A model generated the notes under the pieces. The model was not told the DNA's origin. It did no database searches and worked only from the letters and a program-made list of their open reading frames with translations. The position numbers and the translations under genes were made by a program. Source: DASUCS01 sp041166385 (GTDB lineage Bacteria; Actinomycetota; Acidimicrobiia; Acidimicrobiales; JACDCH01). From it: 64,000 bases of DNA. Numbering within the stretch: the first letter of the stretch is position 1; each line of letters begins with the position of its first letter. The DNA lies in the NCBI GenBank assembly GCA_041166385.1, contig JBEEFW010000023.1, positions 42,045 through 106,044 of the forward strand, read 5' to 3'. Below are positions 50,656-59,513 of the stretch, piece after piece.

Positions 50656-51487
50656 GCAGCGTGTTCCAGAGGTTGTCCAGCGCGTCTGGTGCGATGTCGT
50701 CGAAGCGCAGGTCGAACAGTTCGGCCAGTGCTCCGAACCAGTCGTCGCGTTCCGTCAGCGGGTGCGCAGGTGCGGTTCCCGCTCCGACGCGTGTGAGCAC
50801 GAGGCCGCGCATGATGTCGACGCCGCTCGCGTCTCGGCGCTGTGCGACCGCGACGCGTACGAAGCCGGATTCCGGCGACGTTGACAGCCACTGGTGTCGC
50901 TCGGCGAACACATCCATGCCCGTCGGTGCGGCACGCCAGCTCATGCCGGTGAAGCTCCCTGCCGGATCGTGGGTCAGGTGCCAATCGCCGGTGCTGCCGG
51001 GTGTCTCCTCGAGGCTGAGGTGAAACGGACCCTGCGTGTAGTCGCCGGCGACGAGCGGGAGGGCTTCGTGCAGCGCGTCGCCGAGCCCCGCGTCGACGTA
51101 CCACGTGCCCGAAGGATTCTCGGCCGTCGGTAGTTCGCCCACGGTGAGCACGAGGTGGTTGCTCATCTCATCCTCACCTGGCCCGCCCGGGCCGTGCACG
51201 CCGCCGACGTGTCTCGTCACCGCGTACCCGAGCGAGTGCAGCAGCTCGCTGAACGCGCCATTCAGGTGAAAGCAGTAACCCCCTCGTCGGCCGAGCGCGA
51301 CGCGTGCGATGGCGTCGTCGAGATCGATGGTCCACGTCTCGCCGATGTGGATCCACATCGTTTCGTAGGGCACGCGCTCCACCTGTCGGCGATGAAGCCG
51401 TTGCAACGCGTCGACCGACGGCGGTTCGGCGTCAAGGCCGAGCCGGGCGAGATACGCAGTCTGCAACTCCAGCTCCACGCGTGACAT
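50615..51487 (-). CDS. nat: arylamine N-acetyltransferase
   Basis: A 290-residue NAT: the catalytic triad lies in RRGGYCFHLNGAFSELL (Cys), NHLVLTV (His) and WYVDAGLGD (Asp), and RVPYETMWIHIG is the usual N-terminal segment. It transfers acetyl from acetyl-CoA to arylamines or hydrazines; in mycobacteria it serves a sterol-derived propionyl-CoA route. The ATG at 51487 begins the first helix. It overlaps the convergent oxygenase gene by 41 bases and diverges from the epoxide hydrolase with a 9-base gap. Confidence 0.88.
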   Translation of the reverse strand: MSRVELELQTAYLARLGLDAEPPSVDALQRLHRRQVERVPYETMWIHIGETWTIDLDDAIARVALGRRGGYCFHLNGAFSELLHSLGYAVTRHVGGVHGPGGPGEDEMSNHLVLTVGELPTAENPSGTWYVDAGLGDALHEALPLVAGDYTQGPFHLSLEETPGSTGDWHLTHDPAGSFTGMSWRAAPTGMDVFAERHQWLSTSPESGFVRVAVAQRRDASGVDIMRGLVLTRVGAGTAPAHPLTERDDWFGALAELFDLRFDDIAPDALDNLWNTLLTAHREWEAAGRP

Positions 51488-51496
51488 TGTGGGCCA

Positions 51497-52453
51497 ATGA
51501 CTGATGTCCGCGAGCGCACCGTCAAGACGAACGGGGTCGAGCTGCACGTGCTCGAAGCCGGTGAAGGTACTCCGGTGGTGCTGGCGCACGGGTTCCCCGA
51601 GCTCGCGTACTCATGGCGCCACCAGCTTCCGGCCCTCGCCGCGGCTGGCTGTCGGGTGATCGCGCCGGACCAACGCGGCTACGGCCGGTCGACGCGCCCA
51701 GACGCGATCGAGGAGTACGACATCGAGCACCTCACCGGCGACCTGTGCGGTCTGCTCGACGAGCTGGGGGAGGAGCGAGCGATATTCGTCGGCCACGACT
51801 GGGGTTCGCTGGTGGTGTCGAGCCTCGCCCTGCTCGCGCCCGAGCGGGTCGCGGCGATCGTGAACATGAGCGTGCCGTTCCTGCCGCGCGCCCCGATGCC
51901 CCCAGTCGAGACGATGCGGGCGATCTTCGCCGACGCCTTCTTCTACATCGTGTACTTCCAAGAGCCCGGTGTGGCCGACGCCGAGCTCGCGTCGGACGTC
52001 ACGAGAACGATGCGTCGTCTGCTTGCGGGACTTTCGATCCGGGAAGGCGAGGCCCCCGACCCCGCGGCGTTCGCCAACGATGGTCGGGGGTTCGTCGAAC
52101 GGATGCCCGAGCCGGATGCACTGCCCGCGTGGCTGTCGCAAGCTGAACTCGACCACTACGTCGACGAGTTCACCCGCACCGGGTTTACCGGCGGCATCAA
52201 CTGGTACCGCAACATGGACCGCAACTGGTCGCTCACCGAGCGCGTCGCTGATGCAAAGGTGGCGGTGCCGTCACTGTTCATCGGCGGCCGGCTCGATCCG
52301 GTCCTCGTCATGACACCGCCGGAAGCCACCCTGGAGCTGCTTCCGGACCACCGCGGCACGGTGCTCGTCGACGGTGCCGGTCACTGGGTCCAACAGGAGA
52401 AGCCGGACGACGTCAACGCCGCGCTCATCTCGTTCATCACCGCGGTCAAGTGA
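51497..52453 (+). CDS. epoxide hydrolase-like alpha/beta hydrolase
   Basis: A 318-residue EH1-type hydrolase: oxyanion HGFPELAYSWRHQ, nucleophile elbow VGHDWGSLV with Asp, a Tyr-rich lid (FINWYRNMDRNW-type segment) and catalytic His in DGAGHWVQQE. It opens epoxides of lipids or xenobiotics. It is linked to the amine oxidase gene by a TGATG overlap, so they are one operon. Confidence 0.88.
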   Translation: MTDVRERTVKTNGVELHVLEAGEGTPVVLAHGFPELAYSWRHQLPALAAAGCRVIAPDQRGYGRSTRPDAIEEYDIEHLTGDLCGLLDELGEERAIFVGHDWGSLVVSSLALLAPERVAAIVNMSVPFLPRAPMPPVETMRAIFADAFFYIVYFQEPGVADAELASDVTRTMRRLLAGLSIREGEAPDPAAFANDGRGFVERMPEPDALPAWLSQAELDHYVDEFTRTGFTGGINWYRNMDRNWSLTERVADAKVAVPSLFIGGRLDPVLVMTPPEATLELLPDHRGTVLVDGAGHWVQQEKPDDVNAALISFITAVK

Positions 52454-53811
52454 TGCCGGAGCGCCTCGACGTCGACGTGTGCGTGGTCGGCGCAGGCTAC
52501 GCCGGGCTGACCGCGGCGCACCGGCTGAGCCAGGGCGGAAAGTCGGTCGGGGTGCTCGAAGCGCGCGATCGCGTGGGTGGGCGCATCTGGACGTACGAGC
52601 TCGAGGATGGCTCGCACATCGACCGCGGCGGCGGCTGGCTCGGACCGAAGCACGACGCGATCTTCGCTCTCGCGGGAGAGATGGGCGTGACGACGTACAA
52701 GACGTACGTCAAGGGCGCGCACCTGCTCGTCGGTGAAGGGAAGACGCGGCGGTACACCGGCCTCATCCCCAAGATCAGCCCACTGGCGATCGTCACGTTG
52801 GCCTTGGCTCAGACGAAGATCAATCGCATGGCGAAGAAGCTCCCGCTGGAAGCGCCGTGGGACGCGAAGCGCGCGAAGGAGTGGGACTCGCGTTCGGTGG
52901 CGTCGTGGCTCGAGGACACCGGGATTCGCACGACGATCGCGCGCGACCTCTTCGAGACCGCGATCCGCGGTTGCATGACTGGTGACTTGGAGGAGGTGTC
53001 GTTGCTGCACCTGCTGGTCCTGGCGCGGGGCCACGGCAGCATCAACACGTTGTTCTCGATCGAGAACGGCGCGCAGGAGAACCTCGTCAACGGCGGTGCG
53101 GGAACGATCGCTCGCCGCGTCGCCGACAAACTGGGCGACGCCGTGCGCTTGAACAGCCCGGTCAGGTCCATCTCCCAGCGCAGTGATCACGTCGTGGTCA
53201 GCGCCGGCGATGTCGAGGTGGCGGCGCGCCATGTCGTCGTCACCGTCCCACCTGCGCTGATTCTCGACATCGAGTTCGATCCCGTGCTCCCGGACGACCG
53301 TGTCACGCTCTACCGCAACGCTGTCGGTGGTCCGGAGACCAAGACGCTCATCGTGTACGACGAGCCGTTCTGGCGGAGCGACGGCTTCAGCGGCCAGTCG
53401 TCGGAGCCCAACTCCGCGTCGGAGGTCACGCTCGACGCGTCATCGGCCGCAGGCACTCCCGGCGTCATCGCGTCGTTCACGTTCGGACGGGTGGCGAGAG
53501 AGATCGACTCGCTCGATGTCGACGAGCGCAAGAAGGCGGTCCTCGACGCCCTCACGAACCGCTTCGGTACCCGCGCGGCGAATCCCGTCGACTTCGTCGA
53601 GACGTCCTGGTGGAAGGAGCCGTGGACCCGCGGCTGTTCGATGGCTCACCTCCCGCCGGGGATCCTTACGCGTTACGGCGTGCTGTATCGCCAGCCGTTC
53701 GGGCTCGTGCATTGGGCGGGGACCGAGACCGCAACGACCTCGCACGGCGCCATCGACGGCGCGGTGCGATCAGGGGAGCGGGCCGCCGCCGAGATCCTCG
53801 ATCGCAGCTAG
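52453..53811 (+). CDS. flavin-containing amine oxidase
   Basis: A 452-residue FAD-dependent oxidase of the monoamine-oxidase family. The FAD-binding GxGxxG motif lies in VVGAGYAGLTAAHRL, RVGGRIWTY follows, and a C-terminal WAGTETATTSHGAIDGAVRSG closes the FAD site. Substrate may be a biogenic amine or polyamine. Its start overlaps the previous stop. Six bases separate it from the DedA gene. Confidence 0.88.
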   Translation: MPERLDVDVCVVGAGYAGLTAAHRLSQGGKSVGVLEARDRVGGRIWTYELEDGSHIDRGGGWLGPKHDAIFALAGEMGVTTYKTYVKGAHLLVGEGKTRRYTGLIPKISPLAIVTLALAQTKINRMAKKLPLEAPWDAKRAKEWDSRSVASWLEDTGIRTTIARDLFETAIRGCMTGDLEEVSLLHLLVLARGHGSINTLFSIENGAQENLVNGGAGTIARRVADKLGDAVRLNSPVRSISQRSDHVVVSAGDVEVAARHVVVTVPPALILDIEFDPVLPDDRVTLYRNAVGGPETKTLIVYDEPFWRSDGFSGQSSEPNSASEVTLDASSAAGTPGVIASFTFGRVAREIDSLDVDERKKAVLDALTNRFGTRAANPVDFVETSWWKEPWTRGCSMAHLPPGILTRYGVLYRQPFGLVHWAGTETATTSHGAIDGAVRSGERAAAEILDRS

Positions 53812-53817
53812 TAGGTC

Positions 53818-54432
53818 ATGCTCCAGACACTGCTCGACGCCGTTCCCTCGGACGTCGGGCTGTGGATCTACTTCGTCGTCTTCGCCGCCGCGGCATCGGA
53901 GTCGGCGCTGTTCCTCGGGCTGGTCGTGCCGGGCGAGACGGTGCTGCTGGTTGCGGGCGTGCTGGCATCGCGGGGTCAAGGCCACGTCGTGCCGTACATG
54001 GTGGCGGCCATCACCGGCGCGGTTGCCGGTGACTCGATCGGGTACGAGCTCGGCCGCCATTTCGGACCACGCCTGCGACGCAGCGCACTCGGCCGCCGTG
54101 TGGGAGAGGAGCGGTGGGACCGCGCCGAGCACTACCTGCAGACGCGTGGCGGCCGCGCCATCTTCTTCGGCCGTTGGATCGCCGTCGCGCGCGCCATCGT
54201 GCCGGCGCTCGCCGGGCAGGCCCACATGCCGTACGGCCACTTCCTGTTGTGGAACGTGGCCGGGGCCATACCAGTGGGTGTGTTGCACGTCGGCCTCGGC
54301 TACCTCGCGGGACAGAGCTACACGACCGTGGAGCGCTACCTCAGCCTTGGCCACTGGGCATTGCTGGGCATCGTCGTCGTCGTGGGCGCGATCGTGTACT
54401 GGCGTCACCGCCGCTCGGCGAGGAGCGAGTAG
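53818..54432 (+). CDS. DedA-family membrane protein
   Basis: A 204-residue DedA/VTT-domain protein with about five membrane stretches: ESALFLGLVVPGETVLLVAG, GDSIGYELGRHFGPR, and GGRAIFFGRWIAVARAIVPALAG, including the family's FxxRFxPxxR-like motif (here GRWIAVARAIVP). DedA proteins flip or transport lipids across the membrane. The last 28 bases overlap the convergent DinB gene. Confidence 0.9.
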   Translation: MLQTLLDAVPSDVGLWIYFVVFAAAASESALFLGLVVPGETVLLVAGVLASRGQGHVVPYMVAAITGAVAGDSIGYELGRHFGPRLRRSALGRRVGEERWDRAEHYLQTRGGRAIFFGRWIAVARAIVPALAGQAHMPYGHFLLWNVAGAIPVGVLHVGLGYLAGQSYTTVERYLSLGHWALLGIVVVVGAIVYWRHRRSARSE

Positions 54433-54947
54433 CCGCGCTGCACGTCCCACACGTGGTGGGTGGGGTCGTGCAGGAGATACGCGGCGAACGACTCAATCGT
54501 GAAGTGCGCGCCATCGCTGCGCGTACCGGTGCGAGCCCAGCTGTCGGCCGGGACGCGGTCGAATCGATCTGCGAGCGCGGCGCCCGCGGTCGCCAGGTCT
54601 CCCGCGACGGCCGCCGCGTCCTGTGCTGCGTAGTCGTCGTCGATCGCGGTCGTGTCTTGGTCCCAGTTGGCGAACTGGGCATCGTCCTCTGACAGCATCA
54701 GCTGCAGTCGCTCGCTGAAGAGGCGAAACACATCGCGCACGTGGCAGGCGTATTCGATGGCTGACCACGTGTGGTCGTCGGGACGCTGCGCGGCATCAGG
54801 ATCGGAGAGCAGCGGCGGCCACTGCGCCGCGTTCTCGCGCAGGAGGGCGCCGATGCGCGATCGGTCGACCGTCGACGCCTCGAACCCGCAGTCAGGGCAC
54901 GCTCGTTCGAGCACCCACGTCCAGTCCTTCGTGTCCGGCTCGATCAT
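54405..54947 (-). CDS. DinB-fold protein
   Basis: A 180-residue DinB_2 superfamily protein: DTKDWTWVLERACPDCGFEAS start, SAIEYACHVRDVFRLFSERL with the first metal His, and SFAAYLLHDPTHHVWDVQRG with the last His pair. The four-helix bundle binds a metal; the reaction is unknown. The ATG at 54947 is favoured because the earlier in-frame residues are not conserved-looking. Confidence 0.82.
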   Translation of the reverse strand: MIEPDTKDWTWVLERACPDCGFEASTVDRSRIGALLRENAAQWPPLLSDPDAAQRPDDHTWSAIEYACHVRDVFRLFSERLQLMLSEDDAQFANWDQDTTAIDDDYAAQDAAAVAGDLATAGAALADRFDRVPADSWARTGTRSDGAHFTIESFAAYLLHDPTHHVWDVQRGYSLLAERR

Positions 54948-55028
54948 CAGTCGACCGTACGAGAACGGCGACTGAGCCGCCGCTGGGCTTCCTGCCATTC
55001 GGCACCCAATTCCGGTCTCCCCACCGCT

Positions 55029-55080
55029 CGAACTTGGGGTACTTAGGAGCGCTATGGCGTGCCCAAGTACCCCAAGTTCG
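55029..55080. repeat. intergenic palindrome, family B
   Basis: Twenty-four-base arms with three mismatches around a short TATG loop; the outer 16 bases (CGAACTTGGGGTACTT) are perfectly paired. It lies between the DinB gene and the following alpha/beta hydrolase gene on the minus strand, and shares the AACTyGGGGT block with the palindrome at 37211. Confidence 0.7.
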
Positions 55081-55091
55081 TCAGGAGAGGA

Positions 55092-55976
55092 TCAGCGGAT
55101 GACGGCGCGCCGGATGGCGTCGGCCACCGCCGGCGCGCCGGAGCCGAGCACGATCGTGAAGTGGTTGGTGTCGGGCACGACGGCTTCCTCGACGACGTTC
55201 GGCCACGACCACCGCATGGCGTCGCGGCTCGCGTCGGCGTACAGCGGTGGACCGTCGAGAAGACCTCGCGGTGCGAACAGCAACGTGACCGGACACTGCA
55301 CGGCTTCGACCGCGTCGCGCACGGCCGGGACGGCGAGTTGCTCCGTCGCGTCAGCGCGCACGGCGTCGATCGACACGCTCGAGCGACAATCTGGGGGCTC
55401 GCCGACGAGGTCGTAGTCGACGTAGCGCTCGACGAGATCCGACCAGTAGTCGCCGCCGACCGCCGGATGCTGTCGCCAGAAGTCGCGGTAGGCGTCGCCG
55501 TCGGCGAAGGTCATCGACAAGCGCGCCATCGACGGGCCCAGCACCGCCTGGAGCACCTCGTCGACCGGCAGATCGGTCGTCCCCGCCAGCGCGAGGCCGC
55601 CGTCGACGAGCACGACCGAGCTCACGCGGTCGGGATGCCGGGCAGCCGTGTACGCCACCACCCATCCGCCCATCGAATGTCCGACGAGCGTGCCGCGTTC
55701 GATGCCGGCGTGGTCGAGGAGGCGGATCAGGTCGTCGGCGTGCGCGGTGATGCCGAACGGTCCGGTGATGTTGTTGCTGCGGCCACGGCCCCGCAGGTCG
55801 GGCGCAATGAGCGTCGCGTCGCCGGCAAGCGCGTTGGCGACTTCGCCGAACGAGACGAGGTTGGCCGTGATGCCGTGCGCGGCGATCACGGTCGGCGTGC
55901 CGGCGCGTCCTGGCCACGCGCCGACGCGCAGCTCACCACCGGGGACCACAAGGTCGAACGACTCCGGCTCGGTCAT
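55092..55976 (-). CDS. alpha/beta-fold hydrolase
   Basis: A 294-residue hydrolase with the oxyanion segment AAHGITANLVSFGEVA, nucleophile elbow VGHSMGGWV with Ser, and late His in DTNHFTIVLG. The general type includes esterases, lactonases and lipases. The ATG at 55976 begins the first strand; the long upstream frame was rejected. There is no clear operon partner. Confidence 0.87.
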   Translation of the reverse strand: MTEPESFDLVVPGGELRVGAWPGRAGTPTVIAAHGITANLVSFGEVANALAGDATLIAPDLRGRGRSNNITGPFGITAHADDLIRLLDHAGIERGTLVGHSMGGWVVAYTAARHPDRVSSVVLVDGGLALAGTTDLPVDEVLQAVLGPSMARLSMTFADGDAYRDFWRQHPAVGGDYWSDLVERYVDYDLVGEPPDCRSSVSIDAVRADATEQLAVPAVRDAVEAVQCPVTLLFAPRGLLDGPPLYADASRDAMRWSWPNVVEEAVVPDTNHFTIVLGSGAPAVADAIRRAVIR

Positions 55977-56001
55977 GCGCGGCGAGTCTGTCGCGGATCG
56001 A

Positions 56002-56685
56002 TCAATCAGTGACGCCCGTCGACGCGTGTGCGACACCAACCGGCTTCGACTCCGGCGATCCGCGCTGTCGGAGATAGATCGAGAACACGACCATCGATCC
56101 AACAGCCAGGAACTCCGACTGCCAGTTCTGCAGGGTGCGGCTCCAGAAGTCGGGGGCGACGATGTACTCCGTCCAGGTCACAGGAGTCAGCTGGTCGGCG
56201 AGCCGTTGCTCGTTGTACCTCGCAAGGCCCGTGATCGACTGCGCCCCCCACGACGCGAAGAACAGCGAGCCCATCAGGATGGTCAGCGACCACCCGTAGA
56301 CCGCCGAACGGAGGCCGCCCGCTCGGGCCCACTTCGGCGAACCGGCGTTCGCGTTTGAGCCGATCTTCTCGTGAGCGTCGCTCTCCATCCCCGCGTCGTT
56401 GAGTTTCTTGGACTCGGGCGAGCCGCGCTGCACCAGCCACACGGTCGCCAGGATGTACAGCAGGAACTGCAGGTACTCGGACTGCCAGTTCTCGGTGACG
56501 TCGACGGCGAAGTCCGACGACGTGACGTACTCGGTATAGGTGAGCTCCACTCGCCCTTGGACGCGTTGCTGCTCGTTGTACTCGGCCCGACCCACGATGC
56601 TCTGGCCACCGAGCGCGAGCAGAAAGATGACACCGAAGAAGAGGCTCAGACCATTGTGTTTGAGCACACGCCGCATCGTCGTCAC
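56002..56685 (-). CDS. DUF6766-like membrane protein with internal duplication
   Basis: A 227-residue protein made of two homologous halves. Residues ~10-92 (GGQSIVGRAEYNEQQ, TENWQSEYLQF, QRGSPESK) repeat at ~130-215 (WGAQSITGLARYNEQ, LQNWQSEFLAV, QRGSPESK). Each half has two membrane segments around a loop, so four in total. The function is unknown. GTG at 56685 overlaps the stop of the tiny upstream gene (GTGA), and ATG at 56676 is an alternative. Confidence 0.8.
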   Translation of the reverse strand: MTTMRRVLKHNGLSLFFGVIFLLALGGQSIVGRAEYNEQQRVQGRVELTYTEYVTSSDFAVDVTENWQSEYLQFLLYILATVWLVQRGSPESKKLNDAGMESDAHEKIGSNANAGSPKWARAGGLRSAVYGWSLTILMGSLFFASWGAQSITGLARYNEQRLADQLTPVTWTEYIVAPDFWSRTLQNWQSEFLAVGSMVVFSIYLRQRGSPESKPVGVAHASTGVTD

Positions 56686-56765
56686 CTGTGCAGCACGCCG
56701 ATGGTGATGCAGTAGGCGAGGCCCACGACGACGCCGGTCAGGTACAGCACGAACATGACTCGCAC
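56682..56765 (-). CDS. 27-residue membrane microprotein
   Basis: A short frame, MRVMFVLYLTGVVVGLAYC..., encodes one hydrophobic helix ending in HR. It is preceded by an excellent Shine-Dalgarno, AAAGGAGG (56778-56771), five bases before the GTG at 56765. The SD lies inside the last codons of the lipoprotein gene, and the stop overlaps the next gene. Strong SD plus tight coupling argues that it is translated. Confidence 0.6.
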   Translation of the reverse strand: MRVMFVLYLTGVVVGLAYCITIGVLHR

Positions 56766-56766
56766 G

Positions 56767-57171
56767 TCATCCTCCTTTGATCTCGCAGTCGTACGGCAGA
56801 TCTCCTTGGGACGTGCATCCGACCGCAACGATCCTCCACGCTCCGTCGAAATCCGACACGAACACCGTGTCCCCAACGGCCGCCACGACTGCTTCGTTGC
56901 CGTACACGGTGGCGGCGGACACGAGGCCGAGATCATCGGGCAGATCCTCGTCGGTGATGGCCTCGGCGCACGGCTGCTTCGCCGACTGCTCGACCTCGTG
57001 CAGTGTTTGCGGAGCGAGCAACGCGCACGCGGCCGCTCCATCCTGCTGCGCGACCGCCGTGTAGAAGTCAGCGGCAACACGCTCGGCTCGCGGTCGCTCG
57101 TCGGAGCGCCCACTACAGGACGCCGCGAGCATGAATGCCAGCGCTATGACTGCGACGCGCACGAGGGGCAC
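56767..57171 (-). CDS. small lipoprotein, hypothetical
   Basis: A 134-residue protein with a lipoprotein signal: RVAVIALAFMLAASC gives a lipobox with Cys at about position 19. The mature part is soluble, with several Cys (CALLAPQTL, KQPCAEAI) that could form a disulfide outside the cell. Length and style resemble extracytoplasmic hypothetical lipoproteins of actinobacteria. It starts the three-gene minus-strand operon with the microprotein and the DUF6766-like gene. Confidence 0.75.
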   Translation of the reverse strand: MPLVRVAVIALAFMLAASCSGRSDERPRAERVAADFYTAVAQQDGAAACALLAPQTLHEVEQSAKQPCAEAITDEDLPDDLGLVSAATVYGNEAVVAAVGDTVFVSDFDGAWRIVAVGCTSQGDLPYDCEIKGG

Positions 57172-57289
57172 GCGCTACCTCCAGTTGGGATCACCCGCAG
57201 TACCCGCTCCTCCGTTCGAGCCAACCTCGTACGCCTGGGCATGTCACGAAATCCGCGGTCCGGGGCAAACAGGGTTCGTGCTTCGTCGG

Positions 57290-57856
57290 ATGGCGTCCGT
57301 CGCCGACCAACTCGCCCTGCGGCGCGTGGTGAAAGCCGTCCCCGACCCCGTCAGCAGCACGATCACGAACGTCGGGCGCAGCGCGTCGGGCGGCGCGCTC
57401 TGGTTGGGCAGTGCCGGGCTGCTGGTGGCGTTCGGCTCGAGCGGTAGGCGAGCCGCGGGCCGAGGGCTCGTGGCCTATGGCGCCGCGAGCCTTCTGGCGA
57501 ACGGCCCGGCGAAATGGATCGCGCGTCGAAGCAGACCGCGCGGCATCATCCTGCGAGACCTACCGCGGATGGGCGATCAACCCAAGACGTCGTCGTTTCC
57601 GTCCTCGCACACTGCGTCGGCCGCCGCGTTCGCGGTCGCGGCATCGGGTGCATTCCCGCAGGCCGCGCCGGTGCTCGGCTCGCTGGCCGCGACCGTCGCG
57701 TTGTCGCGGGTGATCGCGGTCCGACACTTCCCGACCGATGTCGTCGCTGGTGCGGTGCTCGGCGTCAGCGTCGGTGTGGCGGTTCACCTCGCAGGATCGA
57801 GGGGTACTCGTGCTGCATCGCCGAGACCCCGCGACGAAGACGACGGCGCCGCCTGA
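57290..57856 (+). CDS. PAP2-superfamily phosphatase
   Basis: A 188-residue membrane phosphatase of the PAP2 type. Three signature parts are present: KWIARRSRP, PSSHTASAAAF and SRVIAVRHFPTDVVAG with the catalytic His. It should dephosphorylate a lipid phosphate such as undecaprenyl or phosphatidyl substrates at the membrane. ATG at 57290 is preferred over a long upstream frame. The next gene overlaps its stop. It diverges from the lipoprotein operon. Confidence 0.88.
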   Translation: MASVADQLALRRVVKAVPDPVSSTITNVGRSASGGALWLGSAGLLVAFGSSGRRAAGRGLVAYGAASLLANGPAKWIARRSRPRGIILRDLPRMGDQPKTSSFPSSHTASAAAFAVAASGAFPQAAPVLGSLAATVALSRVIAVRHFPTDVVAGAVLGVSVGVAVHLAGSRGTRAASPRPRDEDDGAA

Positions 57857-58287
57857 CAGCAGGGCTGTGCATCAGCGCTGTGCTCCTGAGCGCATGCGTC
57901 GGCTCTGCGCGCGGAGAAACCGATTACAGGAAGAAGGCCGTCGCAACGACCGAGCACGTGCGTTCGTCCCTTCGCACCGCGCAACTCGCCATCCAGGCAG
58001 CGGCCGAGGACGATGCCTTCGGACCGTTTCTCGCCCGGGTCATCAGTCAGGCCGAGGACGATGCGAGCTCTGCGCTCAACGGGTTCGACACGATCCAGCC
58101 GCCATCGGAGGCGGCCGACGATCTCCGAGATGAGGTCGAGCAGATCGCCTCCGACGCAATCGACCTGATCTCGGATGCTCGCGTCGCGATCAGGCGGGGT
58201 GACATCGATGGCCTGACGGCATTGGCGGAGCCGATCACCGCGGCGGGCGACACGCTCGAGCAGTTCGGTCAGGACCACCACGTATGA
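57853..58287 (+). CDS. small lipoprotein, CTG-start candidate
   Basis: Frame 57853-58287 encodes a 144-residue protein beginning TAGLCISAVLLSACVGSARG after a possible CTG start in a CTGA overlap with the PAP2 gene. The LLSAC lipobox and the helical mature part (VEQIASDAIDLISDA) are coding-like. No ATG or GTG occurs in frame between the PAP2 stop and the lipobox, so either CTG is used or the start is far upstream. The Nramp-like gene overlaps its end. Confidence 0.5.
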   Translation: MTAGLCISAVLLSACVGSARGETDYRKKAVATTEHVRSSLRTAQLAIQAAAEDDAFGPFLARVISQAEDDASSALNGFDTIQPPSEAADDLRDEVEQIASDAIDLISDARVAIRRGDIDGLTALAEPITAAGDTLEQFGQDHHV

Positions 58288-59513
58288 AGAAGGTGTTTGC
58301 CTTCACGCTCGGCGTCCTCTCTGCCATCGGTGGGTTCGTCGACATCGGCGACATCGTCGCCAACGCCGCCGTGGGCGCCCGCTACAAGTGGGCGCTCGCC
58401 TGGGTGGTCGTCGTCGGGATCGTCGGCATCGTGCTGTTCGCCGAGATGGCCGGTCGCGTCGCGGCGGTGTCGGGACGAGCGGTGTTCGATCTCGTGCGTG
58501 AGCGTCTCGGGCCCCGCTTCGCTCTGGCGAACCTGATCGGGTCGTTCTTCGTCAACCTGATGACGTTGACCGCCGAGATCGCGGGCGTCGCGCTCGCGCT
58601 CGAACTGGCAACTGACGTCAACTATCTCCTCTGGCTACCGGTCTGTGCCTTTGCGGTCTGGCTCGTGATCTGGCGCGTGAAATTCGAGACGATGGAGGAC
58701 GTCTTCGGGATCATCGGACTGGCGATGATCGTCGTGGCGGTCACCGTTTGGCGCGCAGGGCCAGACTGGGGATCGATGTTCCACGAGGCATCCCACCCGA
58801 GCTTGAACTCTGGTGAGGGACTGCCCACCTACTTCTACTACGCCATCGCCCTCTTCGGAGCGGCGATGACGCCCTACGAGGTGTTCTTCTTCAGCTCTGG
58901 CGCCGTGGAAGAGCACTGGACGCGTTCTGACCTGTTCCTCAACCGCGTGAACGTGTACGTCGGTTTCCCGCTGGGCGGCCTGCTCTCGCTCGCGCTGATG
59001 TCGGCGTCTGCCCTCTTCCTTGCGCCGCTCGACATCTCGGTCGAACATCTCGGGCAGGTCGCGCTGCCGACATCCCTCGTGCTCGGCAAGCTCGGTTTGG
59101 CGACGTTGTTGCTCGGCTTCTTCGCGGCCACGTTCGGCGCGGCGCTCGAAACGGCGCTGTCGGCCGGCTACACGATCGCCCAGTACTTCGGCTGGCAGTG
59201 GGGCAAGTTCGTGCGCCCGCGCGACGCCGCTCGCTTCCACACCGTCGTCCTCGCCACGATCGTCGTGGCGGCGATCATCGGCCTGTCGAGCGTGGATCCC
59301 ATCAAGGTCACGGAGTATTCGTTGATCTTCTCGGCGGTGGCGCTACCGCTCACGTACATCCCGATCCTCGTCGTCGCGAATGACCCGGGCTACATGGGAG
59401 ACAAGGTGAACCGCCGCTTCAGCAACGCGCTCGGGAGCGTGTATCTCGTGATCATCATGGTCGCGGCTGTGGCCGCGGTTCCGCTCATGCTTGCTACGAA
59501 GGCGGGCGCGTGA
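58284..59513 (+). CDS. divergent Nramp-family transporter
   Basis: A 409-residue membrane protein with about eleven helices and the Nramp fold pattern. The helix-1 metal motif, normally DPGN, reads DIGD (GFVDIGDIVANAA), and the helix-6 MPH motif reads GAAMTPYEVFFFSSG. Both metal-site segments therefore differ from canonical Mn/Fe transporters, so it may carry another ion or a small molecule, as some Nramp-related proteins do. ATG at 58284 overlaps the lipoprotein stop. Confidence 0.82.
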   Translation: MKKVFAFTLGVLSAIGGFVDIGDIVANAAVGARYKWALAWVVVVGIVGIVLFAEMAGRVAAVSGRAVFDLVRERLGPRFALANLIGSFFVNLMTLTAEIAGVALALELATDVNYLLWLPVCAFAVWLVIWRVKFETMEDVFGIIGLAMIVVAVTVWRAGPDWGSMFHEASHPSLNSGEGLPTYFYYAIALFGAAMTPYEVFFFSSGAVEEHWTRSDLFLNRVNVYVGFPLGGLLSLALMSASALFLAPLDISVEHLGQVALPTSLVLGKLGLATLLLGFFAATFGAALETALSAGYTIAQYFGWQWGKFVRPRDAARFHTVVLATIVVAAIIGLSSVDPIKVTEYSLIFSAVALPLTYIPILVVANDPGYMGDKVNRRFSNALGSVYLVIIMVAAVAAVPLMLATKAGA

